Assembly (NCBI GenBank): GCA_041485385.1 | Contig: JBGPJM010000003.1 | Coordinates: 1-56,557 of the forward strand | DNA: 56,557 nt | Reading direction: 5' to 3' | DNA from: JBGPJM01 sp041485385 | GTDB lineage: Bacteria > Planctomycetota > Phycisphaerae > Phycisphaerales > UBA1924 | Shown: positions 8,621 to 17,404 of the stretch, piece by piece | Layout of the letters: each line of letters begins with the position of its first letter | Numbering within the stretch: position 1 is the stretch's first letter | Position numbers and translations under genes: made by a program | Notes under the pieces: generated by a model | Database searches by the model: none | What the model was told of the DNA's origin: nothing | Seen by the model: only the letters and a program-made list of their open reading frames with translations

Positions 8621-8672
8621 GGGATCGGGGATTGGCAGCAGGGACCGGCTTGGCGCGAATTTGGCGCCGCCG

Positions 8673-8717
8673 CTTGACTTCTGTTTTAACTCAAGATAAA
8701 AAGATCCGAATATCTTT
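8673..8717 (+). promoter_or_regulatory. Candidate promoter of the NXR-type operon with two dyads
   Basis: TTGACT (8674-8679), a 17-base spacer and TAAAAA (8697-8702) make a plausible sigma-70 promoter in an otherwise GC-rich stretch. Two dyads overlap it: CTTGAcTT-N7-AAcTCAAG (8673-8695) across the -35 and spacer, and AAAGAT-N6-ATCTTT (8700-8717) across the -10 and start region. The first is too widely spaced for a classical FNR/CRP site. The predicted transcript would have a leader of about 40 bases to the ATG at 8752. Confidence 0.5.
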
Positions 8718-8751
8718 GATGTGCCGATCCCGACTTCTGAGGATCCCGTCG

Positions 8752-10623
8752 ATGTCGCACACCACACGTCGTTGCGGAGCCCGGCCACGAACTCCAGGCA
8801 CGCGCTCCACCTGGCCAACGAAAGCGGCGAGCGGAACTCTCCGACGACTTGCCGGCGCCGGCGCGGCCTGGGCTCTGGCGATAGGCGGGTGTTCGGAAAG
8901 GACCGGGAACCCGGCCGCCTCGAAGGCCGGAGACGTGCAACCACTGCCGAGCGGCGTCGCGACTGTCCAGCTCTTCGACCGTCACTGCGCCGCCTGTCAC
9001 GGAACGAAGGGGCACGGCGATGGCCCGGCTGCGCAGTTTCTGTTCCCCAAGCCGCGAGCGTTCCGCGACAGCCCGTTCCGGTTCGCCGCGACCGGCGGCA
9101 CGGAGCAGGAGGCCCTGGCGGCGATCACGAACACGATCAAGCACGGCCTGCCGCGAAGCGGGATGCCTGGGTTCAGCGGCGTGCTGAGCGACGCCGACGT
9201 GACGGGACTGGCGCACCACGTCGCGGATCTGACCAAGCTGGCCGCGGGGACGCTGGTGGCCGCGCCGGAGCCCAACCCGCTGTTGAACGAGAAGCCGGTC
9301 CCGCCGGAGAACAGCAAGGCGCTGGTGGACTATGGCGCGCGGCTGTACCGGCAGATGGCGTGCATCGGCTGCCACGGCGAGTCCGGGCACGGGGACGGCG
9401 TCGGGATCGCTGGGCTGGTGGACTCGCGCGGCATGCCGGTTCGCCCGGCTGACCTGGCGTCCGGGCTGTACAAGTCGGGGGGACGGGACGGTCTGTACCG
9501 GGTGATCACGCAGGGCGTGCCGGGGACGCCGATGATCTCGTATGCGCCATTGCTGGTGAAGGACCTCAAGGACGGCACGAAGGACGACACGGCGGTGTGG
9601 GCGCTGGTGGAGTACATCCGCAGCCTGGCGCCCAGAGCGCAGCTCACCGGCGCATCGTCGGGGGCCGAGCTGCACGCCCAGACCAGACCGGATGACGGGA
9701 TGTTCTTCGACCCCTCGCACGCGGTCTGGCTCGATGTGCAGCAGACCAACGTCACGCTCCGCCCCATCTGGCACCGAACGGAGACGAACATCACCGTGGG
9801 GGTGAACGTCGTGCGTGCCGGGGACATGCTGGCGATCCGCTTCGCGTGGGACGACGCCACGTGCGACGTGACGCAGGACAGCGGGAAGTTTCCCGACGCG
9901 GTGGCGGTGATGTTCGCCTCCAGCGGCGAGGTGCCGGCATTGCCGATGGGGATCAACGTAGATGGGTACGGGGCGGCCGCGGGCGGGGTCACAGGAGGGG
10001 AGGGCGGCGCTCCACCGGGCGGGCCGCCCGTCGCCGCGGGCAGCCAGAGCGCGCCGGTGAATGTGTGGCATTGGAAGGCCAGCCGCCAGTTCGACGCGGC
10101 GGACGGCTGCAGACACGACGCCGACAACCCCCGGGTGCTTCCGCCGGGTGAGTACCATCTGTTCAAGCTCCGGCGCGACGCATTCACGGCGCAGCCGCGG
10201 GCCGAACTGCCGCTCCCGCCCCAGGACCAGGACCTGCGCCTGGGCGAGCAGCTGTACGTCACGGCCGCGGCGGCGGGGAATGTGCACTCCGATCCGGCCC
10301 TGACGTTCCATGCGGCGCTGGAGGCCAACGCGATCGGCTTCGGCACGCTGACCGATCAGCCGATCGCGAACCAGCACGTGTACGCGTCGGCGGTGTGGGC
10401 GAGCGGGCGCTGGTTCGTAACGATCTTCCGGCCGCTTCCCAGCGATGACGCCGGGGATGTCGACCTGATCACGGCGCGCCGGATCCCCGTGGCGTTCGCC
10501 GTATGGAACGGCTCGAAGGGGGATCGCGACGGGGTGAAGCTGATCTCCGGATGGCACTGGCTGGTCATCGATCCGCAGCCTGGCGCCGTCTCTCCCGCTC
10601 CCGGGCCCGCCGCCGGCCACTGA
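8752..10623 (+). CDS. nxrC: NXR/NAR-type gamma subunit: di-haem c lipoprotein fused to an ethylbenzene-dehydrogenase-type haem b domain
   Basis: 623 residues. A basic N-terminus and hydrophobic stretch end in LAIGGC, a lipobox at Cys47. Two haem-c sites follow, CAACH at 79-83 and CIGCH at 204-208, each followed by G-x-x-GHGDG as in cytochrome-c modules that precede such subunits. From about residue 320 the protein matches the haem-b-binding gamma subunits of type II DMSO-reductase enzymes (WLDVQQTNVTLRPIW, AIRFAWDD, VNVWHWKASRQFD, SGRWFVTIFRPL). It probably carries electrons between the catalytic complex and a periplasmic or membrane partner while anchored by lipid. ATG 8752 is preferred because GAGGA precedes it; ATG 8719 is the alternative. 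It is the first gene of the operon. Confidence 0.85.
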   Translation: MSHTTRRCGARPRTPGTRSTWPTKAASGTLRRLAGAGAAWALAIGGCSERTGNPAASKAGDVQPLPSGVATVQLFDRHCAACHGTKGHGDGPAAQFLFPKPRAFRDSPFRFAATGGTEQEALAAITNTIKHGLPRSGMPGFSGVLSDADVTGLAHHVADLTKLAAGTLVAAPEPNPLLNEKPVPPENSKALVDYGARLYRQMACIGCHGESGHGDGVGIAGLVDSRGMPVRPADLASGLYKSGGRDGLYRVITQGVPGTPMISYAPLLVKDLKDGTKDDTAVWALVEYIRSLAPRAQLTGASSGAELHAQTRPDDGMFFDPSHAVWLDVQQTNVTLRPIWHRTETNITVGVNVVRAGDMLAIRFAWDDATCDVTQDSGKFPDAVAVMFASSGEVPALPMGINVDGYGAAAGGVTGGEGGAPPGGPPVAAGSQSAPVNVWHWKASRQFDAADGCRHDADNPRVLPPGEYHLFKLRRDAFTAQPRAELPLPPQDQDLRLGEQLYVTAAAAGNVHSDPALTFHAALEANAIGFGTLTDQPIANQHVYASAVWASGRWFVTIFRPLPSDDAGDVDLITARRIPVAFAVWNGSKGDRDGVKLISGWHWLVIDPQPGAVSPAPGPAAGH

Positions 10624-10654
10624 CGCGACCTTTTCTCGCAAGGGAATCTTCCCC

Positions 10655-13600
10655 ATGCAACCCGCGAAACCGAACGACGACGTCTTCCCGGCCGACGTGA
10701 CCCGGCGCACCTTCCTGGGGGTACTGAGCGCCGGGAGCGCGGCCCTGCTGAGCTTCAAGGACGGCCTGGCGGGGCTTTCGCCGCGCCCCGGCGTGGACAA
10801 CCCGCTGATGCACTACCCGGCCCGCGACTGGGAGCGGCTGTACCGCGACCAGTACCGCTACGACCGGACATTCACGTTCGTCTGCGCTCCCAACGACACG
10901 CATAACTGCCGGCTGCGGGCCTTCGTGCGCAACGGCGTGTTCGTGCGAGCGGAGCAGAACTACGACAGCGGCCGGGTGGGCGACCTGTACGGGAACACGG
11001 CGACCAAGGCGTGGAACCCGCGCGGGTGCGCGAAGGGCTATTCGATGCAGCGACGGGTGTACGGCTCGTACCGGCTGAGCGGGCCGGTTATCCGCGCGGG
11101 GTGGAAGCGGTGGGCGGACGACGGGTTCCCGCCCCTCTCGGACAATACGGAGCTGCGCGACACGTACAAGTTCACGACGCGCGGAACGGACACGTTCGTG
11201 CGGGTGGGGTGGGAGGAGGCCTACCGCTACCACGCCCGCGCCGCCGTGGCGATCGCGAAGACCTACAGCGGGCACGAGGGGGAGGCCCGCCTGCACGCCG
11301 ACGGGTACGAGCCGGAGATGATCGAGGCCACCCACGGCGCGGGCACGCGCTGCATGAAGTTCCGCGGCGGGATGGGCCTCCTGGGCGTCATGGGCAAATA
11401 CGGCATGTACCGCTGGTCCAACATGCTGGCGCTGCTGGACCGGAAGATCCGCGGCGTGAGCGAGAAGGACGCCCTGGGCGGGCGGATCTGGTCCAACTAC
11501 ACCTGGCATGGCGACCAGGCCCCGGGGCACCCGTTCGTCCACGGCCTGCAGGCTTCGGACTGCGACTTCAACGAGCTGCGCCACGCCAAGCTGCATATCC
11601 AATGCGGCAAGAACCTGGTCGAGAGCAAGATGCCCGAGTCGCACTGGTTCACCGAACTCATGGAGCGGGCCGCGAAGATCGTCATCATCACGCCGGAGTA
11701 CTCGCCGTCCTCGACCAAGTCTAACTACTGGATCCGCGTCCGCGCCGGGTGCACCGACACGGCGCTGTTCCTCGGCGTCACGAAGCTGATGATGGACAAG
11801 GGGTGGTACGACGAGAAGTTCGTGCGGAAGTTCACGGACTTTCCCCTGCTCATCCGCACCGACAACCTCAAGCGGCTGCGGGCCGCCGAGGTGTTCCCCG
11901 GGTACACGCCGGGCCTGGCGAAGGACGGTCCGTCGTACAGGGAGCAGCACCTCACCGACGAGCAGTACGCCAGGGTGGGCGACTTCGTGGTGATCGACGA
12001 CAAGACCGACCGGCCCGTGGCCCTGACGCGCGACCAGATGGGCGGGCGGATGGAGTCAGAGGGAGTCTCCCCGCGCCTGTCGTGGACGGGGAAGGTGAAG
12101 CTGGCCGACGGCTCCGAGGCCGGGGCGATGACGACGTGGGACGCGTACGTGCTGAACCTGCGCGACTACGACCTCGACACGGTCGCGGAGATCACCGGGG
12201 CGGACAGGGCGCTGATCGAACGTCTGGCTGGCGACATCTGGGAAACCGCGAAGGCGGGTCACTCGGTGGCGATCCACGTCGGCGAGGGGATCAACCACTG
12301 GTTCCACGCCACGCTCTGCAACCGGGCGCAGTACCTGCCGATCATGCTCACCGGCTCGATCGGGCGGCCGGGCGCGGGGTGCTACACCTGGGCGGGGAAC
12401 TACAAGGCGGCGCTGTTCCAGGGCGCGCCGGGGGTGGGGCCGGGGTTTCTGGGGTGGGTCGCCGAGGATCCGTTCAACCCCGATCTTGATCCGGCGACGG
12501 ACGGGAAGGACATCAAGGTCGACAAGCGGACCAAGGACGAGGAGCCGGCGTACTGGAACCACGGCGACCGCCCGCTGATCGTGAACACCCCCAAGTTCGG
12601 ACGCATGAACTTCACGGGCGCCACGCACATGCCCACGCCGACGAAGTTCCTGTGGTTCACCAACGTGAACCTCTTCAACAATGCCAAGCACGTCTACGAC
12701 ATGCTCTTCAACGTCAACCCGAAGATCGACTGCATCATCTCGCAGGACGTGGAGATGACCTCGACCTGCGAGTACGCGGACATCATCTACCCGGCGCTGA
12801 CGTGGCCGGAGTTCCAGACGTACGAGATCACCGCCTCCTGCTCCAATCCGTTCCTGCAGATCTGGAAGGGCGGGCTGGACCCGGTGCACGACGGCAGGGA
12901 CGACGTGCGGATCCTCGCCGAGACCGCCGAGGCGCTGGCGAGGGAAACCGGCGACGAGCGGTTCGCCGGCTACTGGCGGTTCATCCTTGACGACAAGACC
13001 GACGGCGTGAAGCGGTACATGCAGCGCCTGCTGGACGGCTCGACCACCACCCGCGGGTACAAGGTCGACGACATCCTCGCCGGCAAGTACGGCGAGCCCG
13101 GCGCGGCGCTGATGCTCTTCCGCACCTACCCGCGCGTCCCGTTCTACGAAAACGTCAAGGAGGACCTGCCCTTCTGGACCGACACCGGGCGGCTCAACTC
13201 CTATTGCGACATCCCCGAGGCGATCACGCACGGCGAGAACTTCATCGTCCACCGCGAGGGCCCGGAGTCCACGCCATACCTGCCCAACGTCATCGTCTCT
13301 TCCAACCCGCTCGTCCGCCCCGAGGACTTCGGCCTCTCTCCCGAGGCCATGCACTGGGACGAGCGGACCATCCGCAACGTCAAGCTCCCCTGGTCGCGGG
13401 TGAAGGGGACGAAGAACCCCCTGTGGGAGCAGGGGTACCAGTTCCTGTGCCTGACGCCCAAGAGCCGGCACCGCGTGCATTCGTCGTGGTCCACGGTGGA
13501 CTGGACGCTCATCTGGGACTCGAACTTCGGCGACCCGCACCGGCGCGACCCGCGCAAGCCCGACGCCGGCGAGCACCAGGTGCACCTGAACCCGGAGGAC

Positions 13601-14164
13601 GCCGCGGCGCTGGGAATTTCCAACGGCGACTACGTCTACGTGGACGCCAACCCCGCCGACCGGCCGTTCCGCGGGTGGGAGAAGGACCCGGCGCGGGCGA
13701 GGATCGCGCGGTGCATGCTGCGGGCGACGCTGAACGCGGCGTACCCGCGGGGCGTGATCATGATGAAGCACGGGGCGTTCATCGCCACCGAGAGGTCGGT
13801 GCTGGCGCACGAGACCAGGCCCGACGGCCGGGCCCGATCGGCCGACACGGGCTACCAGGCGAACTTTCGCTACGGGTCCCACCAGTCGCTCACCCGCAAC
13901 TGGCTGATGCCCATGCACCAGACGGACACGCTGTTCCACAAGGCCAAGGTGAAGATGGGGTTCATCTTCGGCGGCGAGGCGGACAACCACGCCGTCAACA
14001 CCGTGCCCAAGGAGTGCCTCGTCCGCGTCGTGAAGGCCGAGGACGGCGGCCTGGGCGGGAAGGGCAAATGGGGGCCGGGCGTCCAGGAGTTCGGCCCGAT
14101 GAGCGAGTCGCCGATCAACACCGCGTTCCTCACCGGCTCGCTCACGACGGTGAAGCGCACGTAA
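10655..14164 (+). CDS. nxrA: Catalytic molybdopterin subunit of an NXR-type nitrite oxidoreductase / nitrate reductase
   Basis: 1169 residues, close to the size of Nitrospira-type NxrA. The Tat motif VTRRTFLGV (about 16-24) implies export already folded, hence a periplasmic active site. The first iron-sulfur site reads FVCAPNDTHNCRLRAFVRNG (Cys77, His83, Cys85) and closes with NPRGCAKGY (Cys125). The segment HGLQASDCDFNELR (about 296-309) is where type II enzymes carry the aspartate ligand to molybdenum. A C-terminal dinucleotide-binding domain includes LNPEDAAALGISNGDYVYVDA. From memory these stretches resemble NXR of Nitrospira and anammox bacteria more than E. coli NarG, but related clades include nitrate reductases and the reaction direction is unproven. 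Confidence 0.85.
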   Translation: MQPAKPNDDVFPADVTRRTFLGVLSAGSAALLSFKDGLAGLSPRPGVDNPLMHYPARDWERLYRDQYRYDRTFTFVCAPNDTHNCRLRAFVRNGVFVRAEQNYDSGRVGDLYGNTATKAWNPRGCAKGYSMQRRVYGSYRLSGPVIRAGWKRWADDGFPPLSDNTELRDTYKFTTRGTDTFVRVGWEEAYRYHARAAVAIAKTYSGHEGEARLHADGYEPEMIEATHGAGTRCMKFRGGMGLLGVMGKYGMYRWSNMLALLDRKIRGVSEKDALGGRIWSNYTWHGDQAPGHPFVHGLQASDCDFNELRHAKLHIQCGKNLVESKMPESHWFTELMERAAKIVIITPEYSPSSTKSNYWIRVRAGCTDTALFLGVTKLMMDKGWYDEKFVRKFTDFPLLIRTDNLKRLRAAEVFPGYTPGLAKDGPSYREQHLTDEQYARVGDFVVIDDKTDRPVALTRDQMGGRMESEGVSPRLSWTGKVKLADGSEAGAMTTWDAYVLNLRDYDLDTVAEITGADRALIERLAGDIWETAKAGHSVAIHVGEGINHWFHATLCNRAQYLPIMLTGSIGRPGAGCYTWAGNYKAALFQGAPGVGPGFLGWVAEDPFNPDLDPATDGKDIKVDKRTKDEEPAYWNHGDRPLIVNTPKFGRMNFTGATHMPTPTKFLWFTNVNLFNNAKHVYDMLFNVNPKIDCIISQDVEMTSTCEYADIIYPALTWPEFQTYEITASCSNPFLQIWKGGLDPVHDGRDDVRILAETAEALARETGDERFAGYWRFILDDKTDGVKRYMQRLLDGSTTTRGYKVDDILAGKYGEPGAALMLFRTYPRVPFYENVKEDLPFWTDTGRLNSYCDIPEAITHGENFIVHREGPESTPYLPNVIVSSNPLVRPEDFGLSPEAMHWDERTIRNVKLPWSRVKGTKNPLWEQGYQFLCLTPKSRHRVHSSWSTVDWTLIWDSNFGDPHRRDPRKPDAGEHQVHLNPEDAAALGISNGDYVYVDANPADRPFRGWEKDPARARIARCMLRATLNAAYPRGVIMMKHGAFIATERSVLAHETRPDGRARSADTGYQANFRYGSHQSLTRNWLMPMHQTDTLFHKAKVKMGFIFGGEADNHAVNTVPKECLVRVVKAEDGGLGGKGKWGPGVQEFGPMSESPINTAFLTGSLTTVKRT

Positions 14165-14176
14165 CGAGGGCCCGCC

Positions 14177-14587
14177 ATGCCGCACGACGACCTTTCGCAT
14201 GATCACGAGCAGGGGCGCGACCACGGCGTGCCGCCGGACCCGGCCCATCCGTCCAAGCGCCCCGTCGAGCCGGAGCACCCGATGTCGCTGGAGGGCGGCG
14301 TGGTCTTCGGGGACACGGGGCTCATGCTCCGGATCCTGGCCGAGGAGCTGCTCATGACGGGGATCACCCCGCAGGACCTGGACCGGATGTCGCACGATTC
14401 CAACTACCAGGCGCTGCTCGCCGGCCGGGCGGCGCTCGGCGACGCCGCCGTGGACGAGATCCTCCGGGCGGCCGCCGCCCGCGTCGGCTCGCACCATCAC
14501 CGGACGTGGGAGTCCAGCGACGAGTACCGGCCCGCCACGCTCACCGTCAGTGCCGGGCGCTCCGGCGGCCCGCGCCAAGGAAACTAG
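14177..14587 (+). CDS. Small protein of unknown function between the alpha and beta subunit genes
   Basis: 136 residues, not recognised. The N-terminus is rich in His, Asp and Pro (PHDDLSHDHEQGRDHG). A predicted helical middle reads LMLRILAEELLMTGITPQDL, and LGDAAVDEILRAAAARVGSHHH follows. No signal peptide, cysteines or membrane segment are visible, so it is probably cytoplasmic. It lies 12 bp after nxrA and ends 2 bp before nxrB, and its 3' end carries the nxrB ribosome site (AAGGA), so it is certainly co-transcribed. A maturation or metal-handling role is conceivable but unsupported. Confidence 0.75.
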   Translation: MPHDDLSHDHEQGRDHGVPPDPAHPSKRPVEPEHPMSLEGGVVFGDTGLMLRILAEELLMTGITPQDLDRMSHDSNYQALLAGRAALGDAAVDEILRAAAARVGSHHHRTWESSDEYRPATLTVSAGRSGGPRQGN

Positions 14588-14589
14588 CC

Positions 14590-15873
14590 ATGCCCACCGT
14601 CTACAACTGGCAACTCGGCAGGCCGATGGAGTTCCCGTACGCCGAGGCGCACCCGCGCACGCAGTTCGCCTTCGTCTTCAACATCAACCGCTGCATCGCT
14701 TGCCAGACGTGCTCCATGTCCTGCAAGAGCACGTGGACCTTCGGGCGCGGGCAGGAGCACATGTGGTGGAACAACGTCGAGACCAAGCCCTTCGGCGGCT
14801 ACCCGCGCTTCTGGGACGTGCGGCTGCTGGGCATGCTCGCGCAGGCCAACCCCGGCAAGCAGGCCTGGGACGCCGGCAAGCCAGGCACGCACGAGGCCCC
14901 GTACGGGAGGTTCGACGGCAAGACGATCTTCGAGGCCACCGAGGGCCTGGTCACTCCCGACGGCGCCAAGCGGGCCCTGGGGTACCTGCCCACCGAGGAC
15001 GAGTGGGCCGCGCCCAACATCTTCGAGGACCACGCGCGCTGGGCCCTCGACCAGGCGCTCCCCGCCGGCGCGAAGCTCCCCGAGCACAAGGTGTGGTTCT
15101 TCTACCTGGCCCGGCTGTGCAACCACTGCACGTACCCGGCGTGCCTGGCGGCGTGCCCGCGCCAGGCGATCTACAAGCGCCCGGAGGACGGCGTGGTGCT
15201 CATCGACCAGTCCCGCTGCAACGGGTACCAGAAGTGCGTCGAGGCCTGCCCGTACAAGAAGTCCATCTACCGCTCCACCACCGGCACCAGCGAGAAGTGC
15301 GTGGCATGCTACCCGCGGCTGGAGGGCAAGGACCCGTTGATCAGCCCCAACGGCGAGCCGGCCGAGACGCGCTGCATGACCTCGTGCGTCGGCAAGATCC
15401 GGCTGCAGGGCCTGGTCTCGGTCGATCCGGACGGGAAGTGGGCGGCGGACCCGACGAACCCGATCTACTACCTCGTACGGGAACGCCGGGTTGCGCTGCC
15501 CATCTACCCGCAGTTCGGCACGGAGCCCAACGGGTTCTACATCCCGCCGCGCTGGGTGCCCCGGAACTACCTGGAGCAGATGTTCGGCCCGGGAGTCGGG
15601 CACGCGATCGAGCAGTATTCCTGCCCGGACCGCGAGCTGCTGGCGGTGCTGCAACTCTTCCGGACCACGCAGCAGATCATCTTCCGATTCGAGATCGAGA
15701 AGGGCCCGAAGGTGGCAGAGATCGAGGTGACGATGCCTGACGGGTCCAGCCGCGCCCAGCAGATCTTCAACGACACGGTGATCGGGTTCAACAAGTTCGG
15801 CAAGGAGGTCGTGCGGATCACGATCGAGGAGCCGACGTTCGAGCGTCCGGCGATCCACGCCAACAGCATCTGA
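14590..15873 (+). CDS. nxrB: Four-cluster iron-sulfur beta subunit, NXR type
   Basis: 427 residues, the length of Nitrospira-type NxrB. The start VYNWQLGRPMEFPY and the phrase FAFVFNINRCIACQTCSMSC (Cys35, 38, 41, 45) are close to NxrB as remembered. The other cysteine groups are CNHCTYPACLAACP, CNGYQKCVEACPYKKS (tyrosine where NarH has tryptophan, in the group that normally builds a [3Fe-4S] cluster) and EKCVACYPR with ETRCMTSCVGKI. There is no signal peptide, so it would be co-exported with the Tat-tagged alpha subunit. It relays electrons from the molybdenum subunit to the gamma haem b. Confidence 0.9.
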   Translation: MPTVYNWQLGRPMEFPYAEAHPRTQFAFVFNINRCIACQTCSMSCKSTWTFGRGQEHMWWNNVETKPFGGYPRFWDVRLLGMLAQANPGKQAWDAGKPGTHEAPYGRFDGKTIFEATEGLVTPDGAKRALGYLPTEDEWAAPNIFEDHARWALDQALPAGAKLPEHKVWFFYLARLCNHCTYPACLAACPRQAIYKRPEDGVVLIDQSRCNGYQKCVEACPYKKSIYRSTTGTSEKCVACYPRLEGKDPLISPNGEPAETRCMTSCVGKIRLQGLVSVDPDGKWAADPTNPIYYLVRERRVALPIYPQFGTEPNGFYIPPRWVPRNYLEQMFGPGVGHAIEQYSCPDRELLAVLQLFRTTQQIIFRFEIEKGPKVAEIEVTMPDGSSRAQQIFNDTVIGFNKFGKEVVRITIEEPTFERPAIHANSI

Positions 15874-15885
15874 GCGAGGTGACCC

Positions 15886-16761
15886 ATGCCGGTGACCGTT
15901 CATGAAACGACCGACGACGTGCTGGGGCTCTCGGCTCGGCAGTTCATCGCCGCGGCGCTGGGGCTGGCTCTCAACGATCCGCGCCTGACGCCCTTTGCAT
16001 CGCCCCCGCCGACCGTCCCGGCCGATGCGGTACTGGGTGCCTGGGACGTGCTGTCCTCGCCACTGGCGGGTGTGCAGAAACCCGATCTCGGCCTGGGCGA
16101 GATCCCGCCTGCCCATGCCAACCCGCGCCCGCTCGCCGAGTGGCTCGCGCTGCCGGCCGGGCTGCGGACGCGCGTGTTCCAGCAGGTCTACGGACTGGTG
16201 GTCGCCAAGGAGTGCCCGCCGTTCGAGACCGAGTACTACCCCTCCAAGGACACTTTCGCCCGCTCGCAACAGATGGCCGACATCGCCGGGTTCTTCGCCG
16301 CATTCGGGCTTGAGCCCGACGCCTCGCGCCCGCAGCGGCACGACCACGTCTCGCTGGGTCTGGGGTTCGTGGCGTTCCTTCTGGAGAAGCTGTCGCTGCT
16401 GGCGACCGACCCTTCGCTGGCGGCCGGCGCGCCGGAGTCGACGGCGATCTGCCGCGACGCCCTGGCCCACTTCATCCGCGACCACGCCGCGTGGTGGATG
16501 CCCACGTTCGCCCGCTGCCTGGAGCTTCGGATCGACGACATGTTGGCGCGGGAAAGCGATGCGGAGCTCCGCGCCGCGCTCGGCTCCCTGGCCGGCGTCG
16601 CACGCCTGCTCCGCGCCTGGGTGGCCGCGGAGCGGATCAACACCGGCGTCGATCCCTCGCGCCGGATCGTCGAGCCGTTCGTCCCGACACCCGAGCCCGA
16701 CGAGGATTCCTGTCAGTCCGAGTGCTCGTCCTGCGCACCCACCGGCGCAATAGGGACATGA
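15886..16761 (+). CDS. TorD/NarJ-family molybdoenzyme maturation chaperone
   Basis: 291 residues, all-helical. The family signature is PFETEYYPSKDTFARSQQMA followed by DIAGFFAAFGLEP, and HDHVSLGLGFVAFLLEKL is also typical. The C-terminus has CQSECSSC, a cysteine cluster that could bind metal, not common in E. coli NarJ. Such chaperones hold the alpha subunit until the cofactor is inserted and, for Tat substrates, prevent premature export. A GAGGTGA site precedes the ATG, 12 bp after nxrB. Confidence 0.85.
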   Translation: MPVTVHETTDDVLGLSARQFIAAALGLALNDPRLTPFASPPPTVPADAVLGAWDVLSSPLAGVQKPDLGLGEIPPAHANPRPLAEWLALPAGLRTRVFQQVYGLVVAKECPPFETEYYPSKDTFARSQQMADIAGFFAAFGLEPDASRPQRHDHVSLGLGFVAFLLEKLSLLATDPSLAAGAPESTAICRDALAHFIRDHAAWWMPTFARCLELRIDDMLARESDAELRAALGSLAGVARLLRAWVAAERINTGVDPSRRIVEPFVPTPEPDEDSCQSECSSCAPTGAIGT

Positions 16762-16822
16762 ATATCCCGAATAAGGCGCAGAGGGACGCCGGGAAACCGG
16801 CGCCCGAACCAGGAGTCCCGCC

Positions 16823-17380
16823 ATGTTCACGATCCCGCCACTGCCCGGCTACGACGGCCTGCATCCGCTGATCGTCCACTTCCCTATCGCGCTGCTGTTC
16901 ACCGCCCCGGTGCTGATCGTGCTGGGCATGCTGCTCAAGAAGGGACGCGCCTTCTCCGTCGCGGCTCTGGTGCTCATGCTCCTCGGCACCGGCTCGATGT
17001 TCCTGGCCCTCTCCACGGGAGAGGCCGCCGAGGGCCAGGCCGATGCCGTCGCGGGGGCGAAGGGCGTTCTGGATCAGCACGAAGACCTGGCCGAAACAGC
17101 CCGCAACGTATTCCTCGGGCTGACGGGCGTGTTCATGGTGCTGCTGATCGCCGCGGGCGTGCTCGGGACTCGGTTCTCGCGGCGCGCTCTGGTGATCTCC
17201 AGCGCCCTGTTCCTGTTCCCCTACCTCGGCGGCATGCTCGTGCTCGCGAACACCGCCCACCAGGGCGGGCGCCTCGTGCACGAACTGGGAGTCCGCGCTC
17301 CGATGGCCTCCGCGACCCCGCCCGGACAGCCCCCCGGCGCACCGGCTGGGCGCGGTGAGGAGGAAACCGATCGCGATTGA
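16823..17380 (+). CDS. DUF2231 membrane protein
   Basis: 185 residues with four membrane segments. The start YDGLHPLIVHFPIALLFTAP is the DUF2231 hallmark (HPxxVHFPIAL). Later segments are ALVLMLLGTGSMFLAL, VFLGLTGVFMVLLIAAGVLG and LFLFPYLGGMLVLA. DUF2231 proteins are often encoded beside haem or cytochrome genes; the histidines in HPLIVHFP could serve as ligands, but no cofactor is proven. An AGGAG site precedes the ATG, and the gene closes the NXR-type operon, 61 bp after the chaperone gene. Confidence 0.75.
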   Translation: MFTIPPLPGYDGLHPLIVHFPIALLFTAPVLIVLGMLLKKGRAFSVAALVLMLLGTGSMFLALSTGEAAEGQADAVAGAKGVLDQHEDLAETARNVFLGLTGVFMVLLIAAGVLGTRFSRRALVISSALFLFPYLGGMLVLANTAHQGGRLVHELGVRAPMASATPPGQPPGAPAGRGEEETDRD

Positions 17381-17404
17381 CCGCCGGCATCACGCCGCGC
17401 CGGC

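Noticed and set aside
8673..8695. FNR/CRP-type site upstream of the NXR-type operon
   Set aside because: The half-sites are separated too widely for the 14-16-bp FNR/CRP dyad; kept only as an unassigned dyad.
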